The notes under the pieces were generated by a model. The model had not been told where the DNA came from and ran no database searches. It saw nothing but the letters and a program-made list of their open reading frames with translations. Of a stretch of DNA of 33,947 bases, positions 27,818 through 33,947 are shown piece after piece; the first letter of the stretch is position 1, and each line of letters begins with the position of its first letter. Location of the stretch: the NCBI GenBank assembly GCA_009692705.1, contig SHYR01000001.1, forward strand, positions 1 to 33,947. The letters are read 5' to 3'. The position numbers and the translations under genes are program-made. This DNA comes from Dehalococcoidia bacterium. Its GTDB lineage: Bacteria > Chloroflexota > Dehalococcoidia > UBA2979.

Positions 27818-28381
27818 GCGCAGCAGCGCCTCCACGGCGTACTCCGCGAGCTGCGCCCGGCCGTCGAGCGCGGCCAGCTCCGCGAGGAAGGCGAACCCCG
27901 CCACGGTGGCGCCGAGCTCGCGCAGCAGGCGCGCGGTCGCCTCCGCGCTGCCGCCGGTGGCCACCACGTCGTCGATCACGACCGCGCGCTGCCCGCGCAC
28001 CGAGGGGTCGAGGTGCAGCTCGAGGCTGCTCGCGCCGTACTCCAGGGCGTAGGCCGCGGAGGCGGCCTTGCCGGGCAGCTTGCCGGGCTTGCGCACCGGT
28101 ACGAACGGCAGGCCCAGCCGCTCCGCCACCGCAACGGCGAAGATGAAGCCGCGCGCCTCGATGCCGGCGATCAGCGTCGGCTGCATCGCGCGCGCGGCGG
28201 CGGCGAGCGCGTCGTTCACCTCGCGCAGCGCCCGCGGGTCGTACAGCAGCGGCGTGATGTCGCGGAACAGCACGCCGCTGCGCGGGAAATCCGGGACGTC
28301 TCGGATCAGGGCCCGCCAGCTCTCGATCTGCGCCACGGTCGGGCGGTGTGACGCGGGCAGCGCGGGCGGCTCAGGCGGCAT
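27812..28381 (-). CDS. apt: Adenine phosphoribosyltransferase
   Basis: Apt joins adenine and PRPP to give AMP, reclaiming the adenine released by MtnP. The 189 aa product has LIRDVPDFPRSGVLFRDITPLL, IEARGFIFAVAVAERLGLPFVPVRKPGKLPG (seen as IEARGFIFA and FVPVRKPGKLPG) and the PRPP motif VVIDDVVATGGSAEA. It is the first gene of the salvage operon and has its own promoter, with the start codon at the predicted transcription start. Normal length except for a ~12-residue Pro-rich lead. Confidence 0.95.
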   Translation of the reverse strand: MPPEPPALPASHRPTVAQIESWRALIRDVPDFPRSGVLFRDITPLLYDPRALREVNDALAAAARAMQPTLIAGIEARGFIFAVAVAERLGLPFVPVRKPGKLPGKAASAAYALEYGASSLELHLDPSVRGQRAVVIDDVVATGGSAEATARLLRELGATVAGFAFLAELAALDGRAQLAEYAVEALLRI

Positions 28382-28387
28382 GAGGGG

Positions 28388-28416
28388 ATGCTCGGGCGGC
28401 GCGCGGGGCGAGTCAA
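28388..28416 (-). promoter_or_regulatory. apt promoter, leaderless geometry
   Basis: On the minus strand TTGACT (28416-28411), a 17-nt spacer and GAGCAT (28393-28388) form a sigma70-like promoter. Six bases separate the -10 box from the apt ATG (28381), so the transcript should start at or next to the ATG. No ribosome site fits in that space. Confidence 0.55.
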
Positions 28417-28425
28417 GCGGGCACG

Positions 28426-28454
28426 TTGACCGCTTGCGAGCGCCTCCATAGCAT
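28426..28454 (+). promoter_or_regulatory. Methyltransferase promoter, leaderless geometry
   Basis: TTGACC (28426-28431), 17 nt and TAGCAT (28449-28454) form a good promoter. Six bases separate the -10 from the ATG at 28461. The -35 boxes of this and the apt promoter face away from each other with 9 nt between, forming GTCAA-N9-TTGAC. Confidence 0.65.
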
Positions 28455-28460
28455 CGCCCA

Positions 28461-29219
28461 ATGCCGCCCGCGTCCCCGGACCCCTTCGCCGTCGTCTCGC
28501 GCTTCTACGACCTTGACATGGAGGGCTACGAGGACGATATCGCGATGTACCGTGAGCTGGTGACCAGCCGCGGCGCCGTGTTGGAGCTCGGCTGCGGCAC
28601 CGGGCGCGTCGCCGCGCCGCTGGCCGCGGCGGGCCTCACCGTGGTGGGCGTTGACCGCAGCGCCGCGATGCTGCGGCGCGCGCGCGAGCGCACGCGCGGC
28701 CTGCCGGTGACGCTGGTGGAGGACGATATGCGCACGCTGCGGCTCGACCGCCGGTTTGGCAGTGTGCTGATCCCGCTGGGCGGCCTGCAGCACATGGAGC
28801 GCGCGAGCGATGTCGCCGCCGCGCTCCAGACGGCTGCCGCACACTTGGAGCGCGGCGGGCTCGCGCTGGTGGACGTGGAGGCCGCGCACCCGGACGACCT
28901 GGTGCCCGGTCCGCAGCCGCTGCTCGAGCACTGGACGCGGCCGTGGCGGGGCGGGACGGTGACGAAGCAGGTGGCAGTGGAGGGGCAGCCGTCGCTCGGG
29001 CTGCGGCGCGTGACGTGGCACTTCGACGAGCAGCCCGCCGATGGCTCGCTGCGGCGTCACTCTACGAGCTTCCCGTTGCGCACCATCGGCGCCGGCGAGC
29101 TGGAGCTGGCGGCGCGTCTCGCCGGGCTGCGCGTGCGCGAGTGGTGCGGGGACTACGATCGCTCTCCGGTCTCGGACGGCGACGACCGCCTGATCGCGCT
29201 GCTGGAGCATAAGCCGTGA
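28461..29219 (+). CDS. SAM-dependent class I methyltransferase
   Basis: The 252 aa product has a Rossmann-type SAM site: motif I LELGCGTGRVA (41-51), the acidic residue D65 in VVGVDRSAAML, EDDMRTL and LIPLGGLQHM. The first residues (FAVVSRFYDLDM) are typical of small-molecule methyltransferases near the UbiE/Methyltransf_25 group. The substrate cannot be told. It is divergent from the SAM-salvage operon and overlaps plsX by GTGA, so a link to lipid or envelope metabolism is possible. The start is fixed by the promoter and by the motif spacing. Confidence 0.85.
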   Translation: MPPASPDPFAVVSRFYDLDMEGYEDDIAMYRELVTSRGAVLELGCGTGRVAAPLAAAGLTVVGVDRSAAMLRRARERTRGLPVTLVEDDMRTLRLDRRFGSVLIPLGGLQHMERASDVAAALQTAAAHLERGGLALVDVEAAHPDDLVPGPQPLLEHWTRPWRGGTVTKQVAVEGQPSLGLRRVTWHFDEQPADGSLRRHSTSFPLRTIGAGELELAARLAGLRVREWCGDYDRSPVSDGDDRLIALLEHKP

Positions 29220-30244
29220 GCCTCGTCGCGCTGGACGGCATGGGCGGCGACCTCGCCCCGGCGGTGACCGCCGAGGGCGCGGTGATCGCCGCTGCCCGCG
29301 GCGTGGAGGTGGCGCTGGTCGGCGACGCCGCCGCGCTGGAGCGGGAGTGCGCGCGCCTCGGCGGGCGGCCGGCGGGCGTGCGCATCGTGCACGCCGCGGA
29401 CGCGATCGCGATGCAGGAGCATGCGGCGCTGGAGCTGCGACGGCGGCGCGAGTCCTCGATCGCCGTCGGGCTGGAGCTGGTGAAGCGCGGCGAGGTGGAG
29501 GCGTTCGTCTCGTTGGGCAACACCGGCGCGGTGCTCGCGCTGGCGCTCGTCGTGCTCGGCCGCCTGGCGGGTGTGGAGCGCCCCGCGCTCGCGGCGCTGC
29601 TTCCGAGCCCCGCCGGCCCACGGCTGCTGCTCGATGCCGGGGCGAACGCCGAGGCACGGCCCTCGCACCTGGTGCAGTTCGCACGGCTGGGTGCGGCGTA
29701 CATGCGCGCGGTGGCCGGCGTGGCGGACCCCGGCGTGCGGCTGCTGAACATCGGCGAGGAGCCGTCCAAGGGCTCTTCGCTCACGCTCGAGGTGCACGCA
29801 GCGCTCGCCGCCTCCTCGCTGCGCTTCCTCGGCAACGTGGAGGGCCGTGAGCTCGCGACGACGGATGCCGACGTGATCGTGACCGACGGGTTCACCGGCA
29901 ACGTCGCGCTGAAGACGATCGAGGGCATAGTGTCGCTGCTGAGCGGCGAGGTGCGTCGCGCCGCGATGGCCTCGCTGCGCGGCCGCGCTGGCGGGCTGCT
30001 ACTGCGGCCCAGCCTGCGCCGGTTGCAGCGGCAGCTCGATTACCGGCAGGTCGGCGGCGTGCCGCTGCTGGGCGTGGACGGCATCGTGATCGTGGGGCAC
30101 GGCCGCAGCGACGGCGAGGCGGTGGCGAACGCGGTGGAGGCGGCGGCGCGCGCGGCACAGCAGCGCATGGTGGCGGCGCTCACCGCGGCGGTGGAGGCGG
30201 CGGACGCGCCGCCCAGCCGAGAGCGGGCGCGGGGCGGGGGCTAA
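29216..30244 (+). CDS. plsX: Phosphate acyltransferase PlsX
   Basis: PlsX converts acyl-ACP and phosphate to acyl-phosphate, the donor for PlsY in phosphatidic acid synthesis. The 342 aa product has VALDGMGGDLAPA, MQEHAALELRRRRESSIAVG, FVSLGNTGAVLALA, LNIGEEPSKGSSL and TDGFTGNVALKTIEG, ending with the VDGIVIVGHGRSDGEAVANAV block. GTG start at 29216, GTGA overlap with the methyltransferase. No fabD, fabH or acpP follows, unlike many genomes. The 3' end overlaps the end of csoR by 4 nt, tail to tail. Confidence 0.95.
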   Translation: MSLVALDGMGGDLAPAVTAEGAVIAAARGVEVALVGDAAALERECARLGGRPAGVRIVHAADAIAMQEHAALELRRRRESSIAVGLELVKRGEVEAFVSLGNTGAVLALALVVLGRLAGVERPALAALLPSPAGPRLLLDAGANAEARPSHLVQFARLGAAYMRAVAGVADPGVRLLNIGEEPSKGSSLTLEVHAALAASSLRFLGNVEGRELATTDADVIVTDGFTGNVALKTIEGIVSLLSGEVRRAAMASLRGRAGGLLLRPSLRRLQRQLDYRQVGGVPLLGVDGIVIVGHGRSDGEAVANAVEAAARAAQQRMVAALTAAVEAADAPPSRERARGGG

Positions 30245-30570
30245 GTGGTGGAGGAGGTGGTCGAGGCGGTCGGGCTGCCGCCGCGCTGGTCGCCACCGGC
30301 GGAGGCGGGGGTGAAGCGCCACCACAGGCGCATCGACTCCCGCAGCGCATCGACCTGCGGTCCGAGGTTGCCGGCGTCGATGCAGCGGCCCATGTGCGTA
30401 TCGAGCAGCAGCGCGCCCACCGTGTCGATGCCAGAGCGAACCGCCATCAACTGCGTCACCACGTCCTCACAGGAGCGTTCACTCTCCAGCATGCGGGCGA
30501 TGCCGCGGACCTGGCCCTCGATGCGGCTCAGGCGTGCGCGCAGTTGGTCGACGCTGCTGTCTTCGCTCAT
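30241..30570 (-). CDS. csoR: CsoR-family copper-sensing repressor
   Basis: CsoR proteins are all-helical tetramers that leave DNA when Cu(I) binds. The 109 aa product has QLRARLSRIEGQVRGIARMLE at the start (seen as SRIEGQVRGIARM) and the C-H-C ligand set C34, H59, C63, with the same 25- and 4-residue spacing as M. tuberculosis C36-H61-C65. That His separates it from the sulfide-sensing CstR type. The last ~20 residues are Ser/Thr/Gly-rich. The ATG at 30570 has an AGGGAT ribosome site. It has its own promoter and overlaps an operator; the nearest target is trxA. Confidence 0.92.
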   Translation of the reverse strand: MSEDSSVDQLRARLSRIEGQVRGIARMLESERSCEDVVTQLMAVRSGIDTVGALLLDTHMGRCIDAGNLGPQVDALRESMRLWWRFTPASAGGDQRGGSPTASTTSSTT

Positions 30571-30652
30571 CGCTATCCCTGGTTCTCCGTGGTGCAGCGG
30601 GGGTGGTGCGGTGGGGCTCGGCCCGTAGCGGCCACCCGGTCGGGCGCGCGCT

Positions 30653-30677
30653 TGACATACCCTATGGGGGTATGTCA
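30653..30677. promoter_or_regulatory. CsoR operator palindrome
   Basis: TGACATACCC (30653-30662) and GGGTATGTCA (30668-30677) form a perfect 10-bp inverted repeat around TATGG. The core ATACCC-N5-GGGTAT follows the known CsoR operator pattern (TACCC...GGGTA). It covers a plus-strand TTGACA (30652-30657) facing trxA and the predicted start point of the csoR transcript (about 30673), so CsoR probably represses itself and trxA. Confidence 0.85.
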
Positions 30678-30679
30678 CC

Positions 30680-30708
30680 ATGCTAAGAGCCATCGCAGTC
30701 GCTGTCAA
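30680..30708 (-). promoter_or_regulatory. csoR promoter
   Basis: On the minus strand TTGACA (30708-30703), 17 nt and TAGCAT (30685-30680) form a strong promoter with the same -10 hexamer as the methyltransferase promoter. The start would fall near 30673, inside the CsoR palindrome, leaving a ~100-nt leader. For trxA the opposite-strand TTGACA at 30652 has only a weak -10 (CACCAT, 18 nt on). The rest of the 240-nt csoR-trxA gap shows nothing else I can support. Confidence 0.65.
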
Positions 30709-30810
30709 TCTGGCGGCGATGGATTCTCAATGGACTCAAACGAACCCGTGCACGGTCGAGCCCGTATGTGCTCACCGGCGCGGTGAAGGACCCAGGAAAG
30801 GACCGGCGCA

Positions 30811-31134
30811 ATGGCGCACCCGACCGATACCACCGACGCGACGTTCGAGGTGGACGTGCTCAAGAACGACCGACCGGTGCTGGTCGACTTCTGGGCGCCG
30901 TGGTGCGGTCCGTGCCGCATGGTCGCCCCGATCGTCGAGGAGCTGGCGGATGAGTACGACGGCAAGGTCAAGTTCGTGAAGTTGAATACGGATGAGAACC
31001 CGCAGGTGGCCGGGAAATACGGCATCCGCTCGATCCCGACGCTGCTCGTCTTCAAGGACGGCAAGCTGGTCACGCAGATCGTCGGCTTCCGGCCGAAGAG
31101 CGACCTCGCGAAGCGCCTCGAGGAGGCGCTGTAG
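30811..31134 (+). CDS. trxA: Thioredoxin
   Basis: Thioredoxin is the cytoplasmic dithiol reductant. The 107 aa product has the active site WCGPC (31-35) in [18 protein letters not shown] and the cis-proline in [10 protein letters not shown] (P76). The ATG is preceded by AAAGGA with 8-nt spacing. It is divergent from csoR with a CsoR operator between, and trxB lies downstream, so a copper-responsive thiol-reducing set is likely. Family certain; regulation inferred. Confidence 0.97.
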   Translation: MAHPTDTTDATFEVDVLKNDRPVLVDFWAPWCGPCRMVAPIVEELADEYDGKVKFVKLNTDENPQVAGKYGIRSIPTLLVFKDGKLVTQIVGFRPKSDLAKRLEEAL

Positions 31135-31151
31135 CCCGCCTCCAGCCGGTC

Positions 31152-31206
31152 CGAGCAGACAAGAACGGGCGGGCTGTGGAACAGCCCGCCCGTTCTTGTC
31201 TGCTCG
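31152..31206. terminator. 26-bp perfect-stem hairpin after trxA
   Basis: The arms 31152-31177 and 31181-31206 are fully complementary over 26 bp with loop GGA; the inner part is GC-rich (ACGGGCGGGCTGT) and the outer part mixed. It starts 17 nt after the trxA stop. It probably stops transcription, but it is much longer than a normal terminator stem and lacks a T tract. A small inserted palindrome or an RNase III-type processing site are alternatives. Confidence 0.6.
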
Positions 31207-31240
31207 TCCGCTCGCCTGACGCGCATGATCAGAGGTGGCG

Positions 31241-31263
31241 ATGCGGATCGACATGCGGATCGA
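31241..31263. repeat. 11-mer tandem repeat upstream of trxB
   Basis: ATGCGGATCGA occurs at 31241-31251 and 31253-31263, a 12-nt period. It lies in the 205-nt gap between the trxA hairpin and trxB. The same gap has a TTGACG (31290-31295) and TAGCTA (31316-31321), but their 20-nt spacing is too wide for a convincing promoter. Confidence 0.7.
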
Positions 31264-31411
31264 GTTGCCGTGGTTGGAAACGTGGATCATTGACGCAGTA
31301 CGCGCGATGCGAGGCTAGCTACAACCGTTTGCCGGCGCTCGCGCCTGGCGCCGCTCACGACCGGCCGGCGCCGTGACCGCGCGGGCGTACCGCGCGGAGG
31401 GTGAGGAACGC

Positions 31412-32344
31412 GTGCAGGACGTCGACGTCGCGATCATCGGCGGCGGCCCGGCAGGGCTGGCGGCCGGCCTCTACGCCGCGCGCGCCCGCCGCCGCAGCGT
31501 GCTCTGGGAGGGCGCGTTGCTGGGCGGCCAGATCGCCGCCACCGGCACGATCGAGAACTACCCTGGCCTCCCCGACGGCATCGAGGGGCCGGCGCTCGTT
31601 GCCGCGATGCACGGGCAGGCGGAGCGCTTCGGCCTCGAGACGCACTACGAGGCGATTACCGCGCTGCAGCGCGAGCCGCCGTACTACGTGCTCGACACCG
31701 CTGCCGGTCGCTACCGCGCGAAGGCGGTGATCGTGACCGCCGGCGCGACGCCGAACAAACTCGACGTGCCCGGCGAAGCGGAGCTGACCGGCAAGGGCGT
31801 CTCCTACTGCGCCACCTGCGACGCCGCCTTCTTCAAGGGCGATGAGGTCGCGGTGATCGGCGGTGGCGACACCGCCCTCGACGAGGGCCTGTTCGCCGCC
31901 CGCTTCGCGAGGCGTGTGCACATCATCCACCGCCGCAGCGCGCTGCGCGCCAGCGCGCTGTTGCAGGAGCGCGCCCGCGCGCAACCGAAGATCGACTTCA
32001 CGTGGAACACGATCGTGACGCGGGTCAACGGCCGGGACGCCGTCACATCGCTTAGCCTGCAAAACGTCGAATCGGCCGTTGCCAGCGAGCTGGCCGTGAG
32101 CGGCGTGTTCGTCTTCATCGGCCAGACGCCGAACTCCAGCTTGCTCGATGGCCTGGTGCCGCTCGACCGTGGCGGGCACGCCTACGTCAATCTGTGGATG
32201 GAGACGGACCGGCCGGGGCTGTTCGTCGCCGGCGACGTGCGCGTCGCTGCCGCGCGCCAGCTGGTCTCCGCTGCCGGTGACGGCGCGACCGCCGCGATCC
32301 GCGCCGATCATTACATCGCCGAGCGCTTCGACCGCGGGCGCTAG
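31412..32344 (+). CDS. trxB: Thioredoxin reductase
   Basis: TrxB passes electrons from NADPH via FAD to thioredoxin. The 310 aa product shows the FAD motif VAIIGGGPAGLAAGLYAARA, the redox pair C133-x2-C136 in SYCATCDAAFF, the NADPH motif AVIGGGDTALDEG with HIIHRRSALRA, and the FAD end motif LFVAGDVR with QLVSAAGDGA. GTG 31412 was chosen because GAGG lies 5 nt before it and the protein then starts QDVDVAIIGGG; GTG 31373 would add 13 residues. The substrate is presumably the adjacent TrxA. Confidence 0.95.
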   Translation: MQDVDVAIIGGGPAGLAAGLYAARARRRSVLWEGALLGGQIAATGTIENYPGLPDGIEGPALVAAMHGQAERFGLETHYEAITALQREPPYYVLDTAAGRYRAKAVIVTAGATPNKLDVPGEAELTGKGVSYCATCDAAFFKGDEVAVIGGGDTALDEGLFAARFARRVHIIHRRSALRASALLQERARAQPKIDFTWNTIVTRVNGRDAVTSLSLQNVESAVASELAVSGVFVFIGQTPNSSLLDGLVPLDRGGHAYVNLWMETDRPGLFVAGDVRVAAARQLVSAAGDGATAAIRADHYIAERFDRGR

Positions 32345-32399
32345 CGCACCGCGCTCCCGTCAGCGCGCGTCACACCAACGCGCCGGCGCAGACGGTCGC

Positions 32400-32405
32400 T
32401 ATCAT
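32400..32405 (+). promoter_or_regulatory. selC: Candidate -10 box of selC
   Basis: TATCAT ends six bases before the first nucleotide of the tRNA (32412), so transcription could begin at the mature 5' end. No acceptable -35 is seen at 16-18 nt, so the call is weak. Confidence 0.3.
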
Positions 32406-32411
32406 CGCCGT

Positions 32412-32508
32412 GGGAGTGGATGGTGCCCGGTGGTGCCTGCGGTCTTCAAAACTGTTGCGGGGCTACGTAGTAGTCCCGGGTGGGTTCGACTCCCACGCAC
32501 TCCCGCCA
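32412..32508 (+). tRNA. selC: tRNA-Sec (anticodon UCA)
   Basis: The 97-nt sequence folds as a selenocysteine tRNA. It has a 6-bp D stem (32422-32427 with 32432-32437) and a 4-nt loop CGGT. The anticodon stem is 32439-32443 with 32451-32455, and the loop CTTCAAA carries TCA. An 8-bp variable arm (32459-32466 with 32470-32477) has loop GTA; the 5-bp T stem has loop TTCGACT. The acceptor is closed by G32505 and an encoded CCA (32506-32508). The 7 acceptor pairs are perfect; the eighth position is G-G where bacterial tRNA-Sec has a pair. TCA reads UGA, so SelA, SelB and SelD should exist elsewhere. Confidence 0.93.
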
Positions 32509-32590
32509 CGGTGGCGCATCGAAACGGCGCGCGGGGGCCGTAGAGCCAATACGCCGGCGCGGCGACGCCGCCCGGCGCTGGCGCCGCCGG

Positions 32591-33370
32591 CTAGGACACG
32601 CGCCTCGCCAACACCACGTCGCGATCCAGGTACTCGCCGAAGCCGGTCCCGAGCGGTACGAGGCGGCCGCCGCACGTGATGAGCGTGATCCACTCCTCGC
32701 CGGCGGGGCGGGGGGAGGGCCAGATCACCTCTGCCATCGGTATCTCGCGCTCGTCATAGCGAATGTTGCTGAAGACCACGTAGCGGAAGCGGCGACCGTC
32801 CTGCATCTGGACCACGATCTCGTCGCCCGCGCGCGCGCTGTACAGGCTGTAGAAGGGGCCGTGTTGCTTGTTCCACGTCTCGTGTGCGGAGAACACCGCG
32901 TTCGAGCCCGTGCCCGGAGCGGCGTAGGGGTAGTACCAGCCGACGGCGGAGACCCCGTCCAGCGGAGACTGCAGCTGCTGATCGACCACACCCAGGCCCT
33001 CGATGTGGTGATCGATGCCGAGGCGCGGAGCGATCATGCGTGCGATGCCGCCGGTGGGCGCGGCGCTCGCGGCGGGACGCGGGGCCGCGACGGCCGCCGC
33101 CGGAGGCGCCGAGGGAGGGTCCACCGGCAGCGGGGCCGCTTCGATCAGCGGCTCGCTCGCGTAGAAGTGCGCGCCGCCGCCGGCGGTGAGAGCAACGACC
33201 GTGACGTCACCGGTGGCGCCGCGCGCGAAGACGCGGGTGCGCCCGAGCTGCGGCAGCGCGTAGAGCAGGCTGAGCAGCAGCACCGCCACCGCGAGCATGG
33301 CCGCCGCCAGCACCGCCTGTGCGGGCACAGCGGACGGGAGGCGGCGCCAGCGCCCGAGGGACGATCTCAT
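32591..33370 (-). CDS. Sortase family transpeptidase
   Basis: Sortases cut a C-terminal sorting signal on secreted proteins and attach them to the cell surface or to each other. The 259 aa product has a single N-terminal membrane segment (about residues 14-40), a Pro/Ala-rich linker (78-106), then the sortase beta-barrel with H163 in FSAHETW, C233 in TLITCGG and R250 in YLDRDVV. The ATG at 33370 puts the membrane anchor 15 residues from the start. The class cannot be settled (D/E/F-like). No sorting-signal substrate lies in the window. A GC-rich palindromic tract (32573-32586) follows the stop. Confidence 0.88.
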   Translation of the reverse strand: MRSSLGRWRRLPSAVPAQAVLAAAMLAVAVLLLSLLYALPQLGRTRVFARGATGDVTVVALTAGGGAHFYASEPLIEAAPLPVDPPSAPPAAAVAAPRPAASAAPTGGIARMIAPRLGIDHHIEGLGVVDQQLQSPLDGVSAVGWYYPYAAPGTGSNAVFSAHETWNKQHGPFYSLYSARAGDEIVVQMQDGRRFRYVVFSNIRYDEREIPMAEVIWPSPRPAGEEWITLITCGGRLVPLGTGFGEYLDRDVVLARRVS

Positions 33371-33474
33371 ACCTGGCGCCACGTGGCTGCTCCGTCGGAA
33401 CCGTGCCGCACCACCCAGACAATTACGCCATGCCCGCCGGCAAGCGTCAACGCGGGCGTCGCTGCCGCCGGAGG

Positions 33475-33947
33475 CTAGTGCTGCTGGAGGAAGGCGCCGA
33501 TGCGCCTCACCGCCGCTTGCGCCTCCGGCGCCTCCGCGGCCGCGAGCTGGTAGACATGCGGGGCCTCTGGCTCCACCTCCACCGTCACGCGCACCCCGGC
33601 CGTGCGGGCGCGCTCGGCGACGCGCAGCGTGTCGTCGAGCAGCACCTCTGCGTCGCCCACCTGCAGCAGCAGCGGCGGCAGCTCGCGGAAGTCGCCGTAG
33701 AGCGGCGAGGCGAGCGGATCGCGGGCGTCCGCGCTCCCGAGGTAGGCCAGCGCCGTCGCCCCCAGCGCCCGGCCGTTCACCATCGGGTCCGCCTGCGCGC
33801 GCGTGTGGAGCGATGCGCCCGTGCCCGCGAGGTCCGTCCACGCGGAGAGCGTGACGGCGGCGCGCGGCATCGGCAGCCCCCGGTCGCGCGCCTGGAACAG
33901 CACCGCGAGCGCCAGCCCGCCGCCGGCGGAGTCGCCGGCGAGGAAGG
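33475..33947 (-). CDS. Alpha/beta hydrolase, HSL-type esterase (partial)
   Basis: Only the C-terminal ~157 residues are present; the 5' end lies beyond the window. The nucleophile motif GDSAGGG is at the very edge (about 33923-33943), followed by LALAVLFQARDRGLP, LSAWTDL, DPLASPLYGDFRELPPLLLQVGDAEVLLDD with the catalytic Asp, and EAPHVYQ with the catalytic His. This order fits the hormone-sensitive-lipase family of carboxylesterases. Substrate unknown. It is on the same strand as the sortase gene with a 104-nt gap that holds no feature I can support. Confidence 0.9.
   Translation of the reverse strand, partial: FLAGDSAGGGLALAVLFQARDRGLPMPRAAVTLSAWTDLAGTGASLHTRAQADPMVNGRALGATALAYLGSADARDPLASPLYGDFRELPPLLLQVGDAEVLLDDTLRVAERARTAGVRVTVEVEPEAPHVYQLAAAEAPEAQAAVRRIGAFLQQH

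Noticed and set aside
30680-30979. Possible 99-codon plus-strand gene starting in the csoR-trxA gap
   Set aside because: It runs into trxA in another frame, turns Arg/Ser-rich there, and its start lies in the csoR promoter.
31176-31376. Possible 66-codon gene between trxA and trxB
   Set aside because: It begins inside the long hairpin, has no ribosome site and no recognisable sequence.
32550-32590. Terminator hairpin between selC and the sortase gene
   Set aside because: Several overlapping GC palindromes can form, none with a clear stem, loop and T tract, so no single structure can be supported.

Overview
This is a GC-rich bacterial chromosome segment. I read it as Chloroflexota, possibly the Dehalococcoidia/Tepidiformia or Thermomicrobia side. 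That placement is an inference from the zinc-type ribosomal proteins, the merged S10-spc-alpha cluster, the style of the HNH and sortase genes and the GC-rich codon use; it was not tested against a database. GTG starts, 1-4 nt stop/start overlaps (ATGA, GTGA, TGATG) and TAG stops are common throughout.

Region 1 (1-17784, + strand): the 3' end of tuf, then an almost gap-free ribosomal cluster. S10 part: rpsJ-rplC-rplD-rplW-rplB-rpsS-rplV-rpsC-rplP-rpmC-rpsQ. spc part: rplN-rplX-rplE-rpsN(Z)-rpsH-rplF-rplR-rpsE-rpmD-rplO-secY-adk-map-infA-rpmJ. alpha part: rpsM-rpsK-rpsD-rpoA-rplQ, followed by truA-rplM-rpsI. Oddities are an L13 with an added SAP-like C-terminal domain, an S14 with a widened first zinc knuckle, long Ala/acidic tails on L3, S17, L29, L15 and RpoA, and a TTG start for rpoA.

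Region 2 (17818-28381, - strand, transcribed right to left): apt-mtnA-HNH-mtnP-GNAT-ahcY-metK, then a sugar-nucleotide transferase, a phosphomannomutase and a phosphoglucose/phosphomannose isomerase. The first set recycles the by-products of S-adenosylmethionine: MtnP cleaves methylthioadenosine (MTA), Apt reclaims the adenine, MtnA isomerises the methylthioribose phosphate, AhcY clears S-adenosylhomocysteine and MetK makes new SAM. The last three genes can form a complete fructose-6-phosphate to GDP-mannose route. The HNH gene is split by an in-frame TAG.

Region 3 (28382-30570): back-to-back promoters drive apt leftward and a SAM-dependent methyltransferase plus plsX rightward. Both promoters place the transcription start at the ATG, so both mRNAs look leaderless. 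A copper-type CsoR repressor gene converges on plsX.

Region 4 (30571-32508): a near-ideal CsoR operator lies between csoR and trxA. Then come trxA, a perfect 26-bp stem hairpin, trxB and a tRNA-Sec(UCA) gene (selC), which implies that the genome uses selenocysteine.

Region 5 (32591-33947, - strand): a membrane-anchored sortase and the C-terminal part of an HSL-type alpha/beta hydrolase cut by the window edge.

A recurring pattern is tandem duplication straddling gene ends: the last codons and stop codon are copied again just downstream of rpsH, rpsM, rpsD, metK and apt, with related repeats at rpsK and the phosphomannomutase. No IS element, phage or CRISPR array was seen, and there is no gap longer than 300 bases without a gene.
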